From: Burkholderiaceae bacterium
Lineage (GTDB): Bacteria > Pseudomonadota > Gammaproteobacteria > Burkholderiales > Burkholderiaceae_C
Length of the DNA stretch: 64,000 nt
Direction of reading: 5' to 3'
Assembly: GCA_024235915.1 (NCBI GenBank)
Contig: JACKLO010000008.1
Span: forward strand, 248,001 to 312,000
Below are positions 8,062 to 15,100 of the stretch, in pieces (position 1 is the first letter of the stretch; every line of letters starts with the position of its first letter). The position numbers and the translations under genes are program-made. The notes under the pieces are model-generated. The model saw only the letters and a list, made by a program, of their open reading frames with translations, searched no databases and was not told the origin of the DNA.

Positions 8062-8700
8062 ATGGCCTCTGGATGTTCATCGACGAAGCCAGGCGGCCGG
8101 GCGTCGGCCCGGCCTGCAACGGTCTCGGACTGCCTGGCCGCGGCCACTGCCGAAGCCGCGCGGCTGCAGGGCCGCAGGCTGGCACGGGCGGATCAGGCCA
8201 TGCCCAGCGGCGGGCGCACTGGAGTTGCCGCGGTGCTGGCATGTGCCGTCGGTGCGGCGGTGCTCGCGGTGCTGGCCTGGCCCGCGGCCGAACCCGATCG
8301 GCTGCGGGTCGCCGTGGACGGTGCCATTGCCGGTGCCTCGGCACAGACGCAAGGTTCGCACCGACTCACCGTGGCGCCCAGCGCGGCCTTCCCTTGGTCC
8401 GCCGTCTGTGCCGACGGGCCCTGCGGTGAGCCACCCGATGCCATGTTGGCCGAGCCCGCGATCGATCAGCCTCCCGAACTACGTTGGCCGGCCGACACAC
8501 CGCTCCCCTGGGCCGATGCGCCAGACCTCTGGGCGTTGGATCCCCAACCCGTGGCGCCGGTGACCGGACCGAACCGCGGGCGCGTCAACATGCCGACGAT
8601 CCCCGACGACCTCGACCCGACGCCCGGTGTCGAGTCGAGCGAGTCCGAAATCGCCGACAGTACCGATGGCCAGTTCGCCGAGCCGGAGGGCTTGGTTTGA
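8062..8700 (+). CDS. Hypothetical membrane-anchored protein with an acidic, Pro-rich tail
   Basis: 212 residues from ATG 8062; the open frame extends to GTG 8059. It begins 7 bases after the serine hydrolase stop, which suggests the same transcript. One transmembrane helix is visible (TGVAAVLACAVGAAVLAVLA, about residues 54-73). The remainder is Pro/Ala/Asp-rich and low in complexity, ending in Asp/Glu/Ser-rich sequence. I recognise no family. A short N-terminal cytoplasmic part, one helix and a disordered extracytoplasmic tail would suit an anchor or anti-sigma-like partner, but that is speculation. Reality of the gene rests on position and an intact frame only. Confidence 0.45.
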   Translation: MASGCSSTKPGGRASARPATVSDCLAAATAEAARLQGRRLARADQAMPSGGRTGVAAVLACAVGAAVLAVLAWPAAEPDRLRVAVDGAIAGASAQTQGSHRLTVAPSAAFPWSAVCADGPCGEPPDAMLAEPAIDQPPELRWPADTPLPWADAPDLWALDPQPVAPVTGPNRGRVNMPTIPDDLDPTPGVESSESEIADSTDGQFAEPEGLV

Positions 8701-8723
8701 TGGCGTCGACCACTCGCTGACTC

Positions 8724-8807
8724 GGCGCGTGGCAGGTCCACGCGCCGGTTCGAGCGAGCCGCCGGGGCGCCAAGAACCTCGGCGCGGCCGATCGTTCCAG
8801 ATCGGCC
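8724..8807. terminator. Two hairpins between convergent transcripts
   Basis: A 9-bp stem (GGCGCGTGG 8724-8732 with CCACGCGCC 8738-8746, 5-base loop) and an 8-bp stem (GGCCGATC 8786-8793 with GATCGGCC 8800-8807, 6-base loop) occupy the gap between the plus-strand unknown and the minus-strand hydrogenase protease. No long T-runs follow. They probably end both transcripts or protect their 3' ends. Confidence 0.5.
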
Positions 8808-8851
8808 AATGCTGTTCACGAGTGCGCCCAGCGCTGCGCCTGGCCCGGTGC

Positions 8852-9385
8852 TCAGTCGATGCCTGGTTCAGCGCCTACGACAGGCTCAGGTGTCTGGACG
8901 GCCCGGTGCGATGAGTCGATGCATGCCGTTGACGGATGGATTCTGCGCCTTTGCGCAAGCCACGCGCTGGCCACCTCCAGACCACGCACCAGACGCGCCT
9001 GCGCCTCACTGCTCAACCCCTCGCCCAGCCCGAAGGCCGTGCCCTCGATCGCCAGTTGCCAGGCATCGGGCAGGCGTTGTCCCAATCGCTGTGCCACGTG
9101 CAGCACCCCGGCGGGCGTGAGCGCATGGCTGAGCACCGGCAGCGCCGCAGCGGGCTCGACGCGGTGGAGTTCCACGCCGACCGCCTCCCGCGTGGCGTCG
9201 ACGAACAGCACCGCGTCACACGCCAGGAGATCCAGTGCGTGCTCCACCTGCAGCTGAAAGTCCGTCAGCACTTCGACACCGTCCATGTCGCCGACGGCCC
9301 ATTGCGCCACCAGCATCGGCCCCAGACCATCGTCCCCGCGTGAGGGATTGCCGACCGCGATGACCAGCACCCGCGCCAGCGTCAT
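8852..9385 (-). CDS. hoxW: Hydrogenase maturation protease (HoxW-like)
   Basis: 177 residues, starting at ATG 9385 with a 4-base ATGA overlap of the hoxH stop. The N-terminus has the family motif IAVGNPSRGDDGLG, in which the Asp contributes to nickel recognition, followed by the conserved LLACDAVLFVDAT segment. Such proteases cut the C-terminal tail of the [NiFe] large subunit after nickel insertion; the obvious substrate is the adjacent HoxH, which carries a tail. The C-terminus beyond about residue 145 (RRRIHPSTACIDSS onward) is not conserved in families I know. The name HoxW follows from the position after hoxH in soluble-hydrogenase operons. Confidence 0.86.
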   Translation of the reverse strand: MTLARVLVIAVGNPSRGDDGLGPMLVAQWAVGDMDGVEVLTDFQLQVEHALDLLACDAVLFVDATREAVGVELHRVEPAAALPVLSHALTPAGVLHVAQRLGQRLPDAWQLAIEGTAFGLGEGLSSEAQARLVRGLEVASAWLAQRRRIHPSTACIDSSHRAVQTPEPVVGAEPGID

Positions 9386-10890
9386 CCCAGGGTCCGCCGG
9401 ACTCGGCCGTCGCCGTCGCGCACCACCTGATCGATGATCTGGCCCGTGGTGGTTTCCAGCCCCACTTCCAGCGGCATCTGCCCCAGCGCATGCGTGGCGC
9501 AGCTCAGGCAGGGGTCGTAGGCGCGCACCGCGGTCTCGATGCGCGCCAGCAATGGCTCGGTGATTTCGTGCCCGCTGAGCTCCTCGCGCGCCACGATCCG
9601 CACGGCCTCGTTCATGGCCTCGTTGTTGTGTGTGGTGCTGACGATGAGGTTGCAGTCGGTGACCAGGTCGTCGGTGCCGATGCGGTAGTGGTGGATGAGC
9701 GTGCCGCGCGGCGCCTCGATGACCCCCACGCCTTCGCGCAAGCGGCCCAACGGCGGCGGGCCTGGCAATGCCGCCGCCAGGTCGCCGGCCACCACGGCAT
9801 CGTCGTCCAGCAGCGCAGCAATGACCTCGGCCGCATGCAGCATCTCGATCATGCGCGCCGCGTGGTAGGCCAGGGAACCGTGCACCGGCCCGCCGGCCAG
9901 AAAGGCCCTCCGGCGGGCTTCGGCCCGCGGGGTGCTCAACCGATCGGCCACCTGCAGCCGCGCCAACGGGCCCACGCGGTACCAGCCGTCGCGCCGCCCC
10001 AGGCGTTTCAGGTAGGGGAACTTCAGGTAGGTCCAGGGTTCCGTGGCCTCCTCGATGTGGTCGCCATAGGCCTGCACGTCCACGTCGGGACCCATGGGCG
10101 CACCGTCGGCGTTGCGCCAGCGCAGCGCCCCGTCGTAGAGATCCAGGGTCCCGTCTGGCGCCACCAGGCCCAGCCACGAGGAGCGCATCGTGGCGAACCC
10201 GTCGAAGCCGGCGGGATCCTTGGCCCGGATCGCCTCCACCAGGTCCACCGCGGCTTCGCACCAGCCCAGGATCTGCGGCAGCCCGGCCCGCAGTTCGTCG
10301 CGTTCGGCCACGCTCAGCCGGCGATTGACGCCGCCGGGGATGCTGCCGGTGCCGTGCACACGCTTGCCGGCGGTCTGGCGGATGACCTCCTGCCCGTACT
10401 TGCGCAGCAGCACGCCCTGGCGCGCGATGTCGGGAAAGGCCTCGGCCACGGCGGCGATGCTGCGCCGCGCCGGTTCGGTGGCCGTGCCCAGCAGCAGTTC
10501 GGGCGATGACAGGTGGAAGAAGTGGAGCGCGTGCGACTGCAGGATCTGCCCGTGGTGCATGAGCCGCCGCAGCGCCTGCGCGCTGGGCGGCACGGCATCG
10601 GCCACGCCCAGGGCCACGTCAATCGCCTTGCTGGCCGCCAGGTGATGCGACACCGGGCAGATGCCGCACAGGCGCTGCACCATCACCGGCACCTCCCAGT
10701 AGGGCCGGCCCACGATGAAGCGCTCGAAGCCGCGGAACTCCACGATGTGCAGTCGGGCCTGCACCACCTGCCCGGCATCGTTCACCAGCAGGGTGACCTT
10801 GCCGTGGCCTTCCACACGCGAGAGCGGGTCGATGGCCACGCGCCTCAGGCCAGGCGGCAACGCTCGGGCGGCTTCGGGGACGTTGTTCAT
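9382..10890 (-). CDS. hoxH: NAD-reducing [NiFe]-hydrogenase large subunit HoxH
   Basis: 502 residues from ATG 10890. N-terminal motif RVEGHGKVTLLV, first nickel-ligand pair RLCGICPVSHH, and second pair DPCLSCATH followed by a 35-residue tail, the precursor form needing proteolytic maturation. Features such as THNNEAMNEAV and HIEEATEPWTYLKFPY suit group 3 bidirectional enzymes. It forms the H2-activating module with HoxY and passes electrons through HoxU and HoxF to NAD+. It overlaps hoxY by one base (TGATG) and the protease gene by four bases. Cytoplasmic; no signal peptide. Confidence 0.94.
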   Translation of the reverse strand: MNNVPEAARALPPGLRRVAIDPLSRVEGHGKVTLLVNDAGQVVQARLHIVEFRGFERFIVGRPYWEVPVMVQRLCGICPVSHHLAASKAIDVALGVADAVPPSAQALRRLMHHGQILQSHALHFFHLSSPELLLGTATEPARRSIAAVAEAFPDIARQGVLLRKYGQEVIRQTAGKRVHGTGSIPGGVNRRLSVAERDELRAGLPQILGWCEAAVDLVEAIRAKDPAGFDGFATMRSSWLGLVAPDGTLDLYDGALRWRNADGAPMGPDVDVQAYGDHIEEATEPWTYLKFPYLKRLGRRDGWYRVGPLARLQVADRLSTPRAEARRRAFLAGGPVHGSLAYHAARMIEMLHAAEVIAALLDDDAVVAGDLAAALPGPPPLGRLREGVGVIEAPRGTLIHHYRIGTDDLVTDCNLIVSTTHNNEAMNEAVRIVAREELSGHEITEPLLARIETAVRAYDPCLSCATHALGQMPLEVGLETTTGQIIDQVVRDGDGRVRRTLG

Positions 10891-11435
10891 CAGTCGTAGT
10901 GCAGCGGCGGCAACGGCTGCAGCGGCGCCGTGCGGCCGTCGAGCAGCGCCGTGAGCAGCGCGCCGATGGTTTCGGCGTTGGGGGGGCAGCCGGGCAGGAA
11001 GTGGTCCACGTGCACCACTTCGTGGATCGGGTGCACGCGGGCGAGCGGCAGCGGCAGCTCGGGGTCGTTGGGCACGTCGCTGCCGGGTGCCAGGCCGGGG
11101 CGGTGGCGGTACACGTCCACCAGCATCTCGCCCACGTCCAGCGCATTTCGCTGCGCCGGCAGGCCACCGTTGATGGCACAGGCGCCCACGGCCACCAGCA
11201 GCTTGCAACGGGCGCGGAACTCCCGCAACACAGCCACGTTCTCGGCGTTGCACACTCCACCTTCGACCAGGCCGACATCGCAGGGGCCGAGGTCCTTGAC
11301 GTCGTTGAGCGGCGTGCGGTCGAGCTCGATGCGGTCGAACAACGGGAACAGCGCCTCGTCCAGGTCCAGAAAGGACATGTGGCAGCCGAAGCAGCCGGCC
11401 AGCGACACGGTGGCGATGCGGGGTTTGGTGGTCAC
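10890..11435 (-). CDS. hoxY: NAD-reducing hydrogenase small subunit HoxY
   Basis: 181 residues, about the usual HoxY length. It starts at GTG 11435 within a GTGA overlap of the hoxU stop. The cysteines that bind the single proximal cluster are in AGCFGCHMSFLD, EGGVCNAEN, VGACAINGG and LPGCPPNAE. It lacks the extra cluster domain of membrane hydrogenase small subunits, as expected for the soluble type. Partner of HoxH. Confidence 0.94.
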   Translation of the reverse strand: MTTKPRIATVSLAGCFGCHMSFLDLDEALFPLFDRIELDRTPLNDVKDLGPCDVGLVEGGVCNAENVAVLREFRARCKLLVAVGACAINGGLPAQRNALDVGEMLVDVYRHRPGLAPGSDVPNDPELPLPLARVHPIHEVVHVDHFLPGCPPNAETIGALLTALLDGRTAPLQPLPPLHYD

Positions 11436-12145
11436 GGGGCCGCCCCCGGTCCACCATGCTCAGCCGGCTCGCGTCGATCCGCCGGCCGCTGGCCGATGGG
11501 CACCGCATAACCGAGACGCTTGGGGCCGATGGCGCCCACCGGGCAGATGCGGGCGGCCAGGTCGTCGGCGGCCAGGGCACTGTCGACCAGGCGGCCGCGC
11601 GGGCTGTTGACGATCACCCGCGTGCCCGTGCCGTGCCCGCCGATCTGGAAGACGCCCTTGCCGTCCACCTCCCACGACGCGCGCACGCACAGCTTGCACA
11701 GGATGCAGCGGTTGAAGTCCAGCCAGACGTCGGGGTGGCTGGCGTCCACCGCGTGACGCGGAAAGAACTCCTCGAAGCCCGGGCCTGTCACGCCCAGCGC
11801 GTAGCCGGCGTCCTGCAGCCGGCAGTTGCCGCTCTTCTCGCAGCCCGGACAGAAGTGGTTGCCTTCGGCGAACAGCAGTTGCACCAGCAGGCTACGGCGT
11901 TCGCGCAGGTCGCCGGTCTCGCTCTCCACCACCTGCCCGGCCGCCGCTGGCGTGGTGCAGGCCGACACCAGACGACCGTCCACGCGCACGGTGCACAGGC
12001 GGCAGGCGCCACTGGGGCCCAGCGGCGGGTGCCAGCACAGGTGCGGGATGGTGCGTCCGGCACGGGTGGCTGCGGCGATCACCGTGTCACCGGGTTCGAA
12101 CGGCACCGCGGCACCGTCGAGCGTGAAGTGCGCGGGCGGGCTGAT
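11432..12145 (-). CDS. hoxU: NAD-reducing hydrogenase diaphorase subunit HoxU, probable ATC start
   Basis: 237 residues if translated from ATC 12145; the first standard start is GTG 12106 (224 residues). The ATC version is preferred. It restores the first strand of the plant-ferredoxin-like domain (HFTLDGAAVPFEPGDTV), gives the usual length of about 234, and sits 8 bases after a perfect AGGAGG. Iron-sulfur motifs follow: HLCWHPPLGPSGACRLC with SACTTP ([2Fe-2S]), HFCPGCEKSGNC, and a 4Fe-4S set RCILCKLCV with ICPVGAI. HoxU is related to the N-terminal part of NuoG and carries electrons between HoxYH and HoxF. The frame is the same as hoxF, separated only by the hoxF TGA. Confidence 0.88.
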   Translation of the reverse strand: MSPPAHFTLDGAAVPFEPGDTVIAAATRAGRTIPHLCWHPPLGPSGACRLCTVRVDGRLVSACTTPAAAGQVVESETGDLRERRSLLVQLLFAEGNHFCPGCEKSGNCRLQDAGYALGVTGPGFEEFFPRHAVDASHPDVWLDFNRCILCKLCVRASWEVDGKGVFQIGGHGTGTRVIVNSPRGRLVDSALAADDLAARICPVGAIGPKRLGYAVPIGQRPADRREPAEHGGPGAAP

Positions 12146-12159
12146 GGCTCAGCCCTCCT
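12143..12159 (-). promoter_or_regulatory. Ribosome-binding site that decides the hoxU start
   Basis: Read on the minus strand, the last hoxF codons contain AGGAGGGCTGAGCCATC: a full Shine-Dalgarno (AGGAGG), the hoxF TGA, and an ATC codon spaced 8 bases from the Shine-Dalgarno. No ATG, GTG or TTG occurs in frame between the hoxF stop and 12106. Confidence 0.65.
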
Positions 12160-13951
12160 GCGCCAGGTGCGCGCCGGCGTCGTCACGCCCGGTCACGCGG
12201 CGGGCCGGTGCGAGTTCGGCGTCGAGGTCGAAACCCGGCACGAATCGCGGGCCCTGCAATCGCCGCCCATACGCCGTCGGGAAGCGCTTCAGCGTGTCGC
12301 GCAACGGGTTCGTGGCGGTGGCACCCAGGCCGCAGTGCGTGGTGCCATGCAGCAGGGATTCGAGGGCCTGCAGTTCGGCGCCGTCGAACACCGAGCCATG
12401 GCCGCGGGCCAGCTTGTCGAAGCGGCGCTTCACGAGCTCGGTGCCGACACGGCATGGGGTGCAGAAGCCACAGCTCTCGTGGGCGAAGAACTCGGCGAAG
12501 CCGTGCGCGATCTCGAACGGGTCGCGGGTGGCGTCGAAGACCATGAAGGCGCCGGCGCTGGGCACGTCGTCGAAGCTGATGCGGCGTTGGAATTCGTCCG
12601 CGGCCAGAGCGACGCCGGACGGGCCGCCGACCTGCACCATCAGCGTGTCGCGCGCGCCGCAGGCGGCGAGGAGTTCCGCCACGGTGACGCCGAACGGGAA
12701 CTCATAGACGCCAGGCCGTTCGCAATCGCCGCTCACCGAATGGATCTTGGTGCCGGTGCTGCCCGGCACGCCCAACCCCGCCCACCAGGCGCCACCGCGC
12801 CCAGCGATGTGGGCCGCCGCGGCGAAGGTCTCCACGTTGTTTACCACCGTGGGTTGGCCCAGGTAGCCCTGCGCCACCGGGAACGGCGGACGGATGCGCG
12901 GCACGCCGCGCTTGCCTTCCAGCGACTCGATCAGCGCGCTCTCTTCGCCGCACACATAGGCGCCCGCGCCCAGGTGAATGGCGATGTCGAAGTCAAAACC
13001 CTCGACGCCCAGGATGCCCCGGCCCAGCAGTCCGGCGGCGCGCCGCCGCGCCAGCACCGACGCCAGGTGTTCCAGCAGGAAACGGTACTCACCACGCAGG
13101 TAGACAAAGCCCTGGCTCGCGCCCAGCACGCGCGCGGCCACGGTCATGCCCTCGACGACGGCGTCGGCCTGCTCGCTGAGCAGCACACGGTCCTTGAAGG
13201 TGCCGGGCTCACCTTCGTCGGCGTTGCAGACGACCACGCGCGTGCCGCCCGCGGGCACCGGGGCAGCCCGGCAAAGGGCCCACTTTCGCGCGGTGTCGAA
13301 CCCGGCCCCGCCGCGCCCGCGCAGAGCGGCGGTGGCCAGCTCGGTCAGCGTGGCGTCGGCACCGCGCGCCAGCAGGGCTTGCAGCGATTCGCCCAGCAAC
13401 GGCGGTGACGCCAGCAGCGGCCCGGCCTTCCGGATCTGCGGGACCACCCGGTGCCAGGCCGCCGGCCAGGCCGTGGTCGGCTCCTCGGCCAGCAGGCGCC
13501 TTGCCAGGTCGTCGATGCGGGTCTCGTCCAGCCGCGTCAGCACCTGATGCTGGTTCACCAACGCCGCCGGCCCCTGGTCGCCCAGGCCGGTGCAGGAGGT
13601 GTACCCCACCGACACCGCGCCATTGGCCGACACCTGCCCGAGCGCCACGCCCAGGCGCTCGCACAGCCGACCGGCCAGCCGGCGGCTGCCGGCGTGGCGG
13701 TCGGTGACGTTGTCGCTGAACAGCAGGTGCACCCGGCCCACCGGCTGCAGGTGGAAGAACCGGTAGAAGCTCGCCACCCCTTGCACGATGGCCGGCGTGA
13801 GACCCACGCCATCAGCCACGGCTGTCAGCACCGCTGGCGGCAGCCACTGTGTGTGCGCCTGCACCTCGCGCAGGATCTGCACCAGGGCCACACGCTGCCC
13901 GCCATGCCGCCGCAGCGCGGCGTCGATGGCGGCCGCGGTGGCGGTGGTCAC
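12149..13951 (-). CDS. hoxF: NAD-reducing hydrogenase diaphorase subunit HoxF
   Basis: 600 residues from GTG 13951, close to the 602 of R. eutropha HoxF. The N-terminal NuoE-like domain (about 1-165) retains only one of the four NuoE cluster cysteines (YTSCTGLGDQGP), so its [2Fe-2S] site is probably lost. The NuoF-like part has the FMN/NAD motifs RGRGGAGFDTARKW, NADEGEPGTFKDR and GAGAYVCGEESALIE, and the 4Fe-4S ligands ESCGFCTPCRVG with a later Cys in THCGLGA. It binds FMN and NAD(H) and is the NAD-reducing end of the soluble hydrogenase. Its GTG overlaps the alpha-E gene stop (GTGA), which ties hoxF translation to the peptide-ligase cluster upstream. Confidence 0.93.
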   Translation of the reverse strand: MTTATAAAIDAALRRHGGQRVALVQILREVQAHTQWLPPAVLTAVADGVGLTPAIVQGVASFYRFFHLQPVGRVHLLFSDNVTDRHAGSRRLAGRLCERLGVALGQVSANGAVSVGYTSCTGLGDQGPAALVNQHQVLTRLDETRIDDLARRLLAEEPTTAWPAAWHRVVPQIRKAGPLLASPPLLGESLQALLARGADATLTELATAALRGRGGAGFDTARKWALCRAAPVPAGGTRVVVCNADEGEPGTFKDRVLLSEQADAVVEGMTVAARVLGASQGFVYLRGEYRFLLEHLASVLARRRAAGLLGRGILGVEGFDFDIAIHLGAGAYVCGEESALIESLEGKRGVPRIRPPFPVAQGYLGQPTVVNNVETFAAAAHIAGRGGAWWAGLGVPGSTGTKIHSVSGDCERPGVYEFPFGVTVAELLAACGARDTLMVQVGGPSGVALAADEFQRRISFDDVPSAGAFMVFDATRDPFEIAHGFAEFFAHESCGFCTPCRVGTELVKRRFDKLARGHGSVFDGAELQALESLLHGTTHCGLGATATNPLRDTLKRFPTAYGRRLQGPRFVPGFDLDAELAPARRVTGRDDAGAHLAQEG

Positions 13952-14940
13952 GCCGCCACGGGCACCAGGAAGTCGCGGCCGATGCCGGCGCCGAGGTCGT
14001 TGACGCGGTCGAGGAACTGCGTCAAGTAGGCATGTAGGCCGGTGGCCAGGATCTCGTCGATGCGGCCGAACTGCAGGTCGGCGCTCAGCCGGCCGGCCTT
14101 GCGCAGTGTCTCGCCACTCTGATCGTTGGCCACCTGGCGCAGATTGGTCTGCACCTCGTTGACGCACGCCGCAAGCGACCGCGGCATGTCCGGACGCAGG
14201 ATGAGCAGTTCCGCCACCTTTTCCGGCCGGATCACGTTGCGGTAGACCTTGCGGTAGATCTCGAACCCGGAGACCGAGCGCAGCACCGCCGCCCAGTGAT
14301 AGAAATCCAGTTCCAGCGGCGTGGCCGGGCCGTGAAGCGGCTGCTGCCCGCTGGACTCGGGACCGAAGAAGTCGGCATTGCTGGCCAAGGCATGGAACTT
14401 CACGTCGATCAGCCGCGCGGTGTTGTCGGCACGCTCCAGGAAGGTGCCGATGCGCAGGAAATGCAACGACTCGTCCATCAGCATCGTGCCCACGGTGACA
14501 CCGCGGCTGAGGTGCGAGCGGAACTTCACCCACTCGAAGAACTCCGCCGGATCGCGCTCGAAGTCACCGGTCTTCAGCAGGCGGTTGAATTCGAGCCAGG
14601 TCTGGTTCTGGGTCTCCCAGACCTCGGTCGTCAGCGTGCCGCGAACGGCCCGGGCGTTCTCGCGCGCGGCGCGCAGGCAGTTCCAGATGCTGCTGAGGTT
14701 GCTCTCGTCGCGGACCATGAAGTCCATGACGTTGCGCGCATTCGCCTGCTTGTACTTCTCGTGGAAGAACGGCGTCAGCTCGCTGATCGACAGCAGCCCG
14801 CGCCAGCCGGATTCGGCCATGTCGGCCGACTGCGGCAGCAGCGAGGTCTCGTAGCTGACGTTGAGCATCCGTGCGGTGTTTTCGGCCCGCTCCATGTAAC
14901 GGGCCATCCAGAAGAGATGGTCTGCAGTCCTAGACAGCAT
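13948..14940 (-). CDS. Alpha-E domain protein
   Basis: 330 residues, all-helical, with the family signature MLSRTADHLFWMARYMERAE at the N-terminus, later DESNLSSIWNCLRAARENAR and a repeated ERADNTARLID motif. Alpha-E proteins (DUF403) accompany circularly permuted ATP-grasp ligases and transglutaminases in clusters predicted to make or attach small peptides; their biochemical role is not established. The gene follows a matching ATP-grasp gene and ends in a 4-base overlap with hoxF. The start is unambiguous because a diverged duplicate of the first 20 codons lies just upstream. Confidence 0.87.
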   Translation of the reverse strand: MLSRTADHLFWMARYMERAENTARMLNVSYETSLLPQSADMAESGWRGLLSISELTPFFHEKYKQANARNVMDFMVRDESNLSSIWNCLRAARENARAVRGTLTTEVWETQNQTWLEFNRLLKTGDFERDPAEFFEWVKFRSHLSRGVTVGTMLMDESLHFLRIGTFLERADNTARLIDVKFHALASNADFFGPESSGQQPLHGPATPLELDFYHWAAVLRSVSGFEIYRKVYRNVIRPEKVAELLILRPDMPRSLAACVNEVQTNLRQVANDQSGETLRKAGRLSADLQFGRIDEILATGLHAYLTQFLDRVNDLGAGIGRDFLVPVAA

Positions 14941-14951
14941 GGCGGTCCTCC
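14883..14951. repeat. Direct repeat, copy A (functional alpha-E start)
   Basis: About 69 bases covering the first codons and ribosome-binding region of the alpha-E gene. It matches 15028-15099 with only a handful of differences; the first 23 bases are identical. Confidence 0.75.
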
Positions 14952-15085
14952 ATCAGGCCGAAAACACCGCTGCGCGCTGGCGCGCGCGCCAGCGTTGTGG
15001 CTTCGCCGCTGGCGCTTCGCGCCAGACCGGCCCGCTCCATGTAACGGGCCCTCCAGAACAGATGGTCGGCAGTGCATGACAGCAT
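14930..15085 (-). pseudogene. Duplicated, truncated alpha-E start (51-codon remnant)
   Basis: From ATG 15085 the minus strand reads MLSCTADHLFWRARYMERAG, nearly identical to the start of the downstream alpha-E protein. It then runs into unrelated Ala/Arg-rich codons created by the palindromic insert and stops at TAG 14932-14930, just inside the true gene. It looks like a partial tandem duplication and is unlikely to encode a working protein, though it keeps a start and purine-rich leader and could be translated as a leader peptide. Confidence 0.6.
14975..15025. repeat. Pair of palindromes between the alpha-E repeats (REP-like)
   Basis: A perfect 20-base palindrome CGCTGGCGCGCGCGCCAGCG (14975-14994) is followed after 14 bases by a 7-bp stem (CTGGCGC 15009-15015, GCGCCAG 15019-15025, 3-base loop). 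Both share the CTGGCGC/GCGCCAG core. They could be a REP/BIME-like element or a processing or terminator site inside the transcript. Confidence 0.55.
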
Positions 15086-15099
15086 GGTTTCAGTCCTCC
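15028..15099. repeat. Direct repeat, copy B (remnant alpha-E start)
   Basis: Second copy of the alpha-E 5' end, separated from copy A by 76 bases that hold the palindromes. It ends at the stop of the upstream ATP-grasp gene. Confidence 0.75.
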
Positions 15100-15100
15100 T

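Noticed and set aside
12149..12151. Read-through or selenocysteine at the in-frame hoxF TGA, giving a HoxF-HoxU fusion
   Set aside because: A perfect Shine-Dalgarno spaced for initiation right after the TGA explains the arrangement better, and I see no selenocysteine insertion hairpin. HoxF and HoxU are separate proteins in known enzymes.
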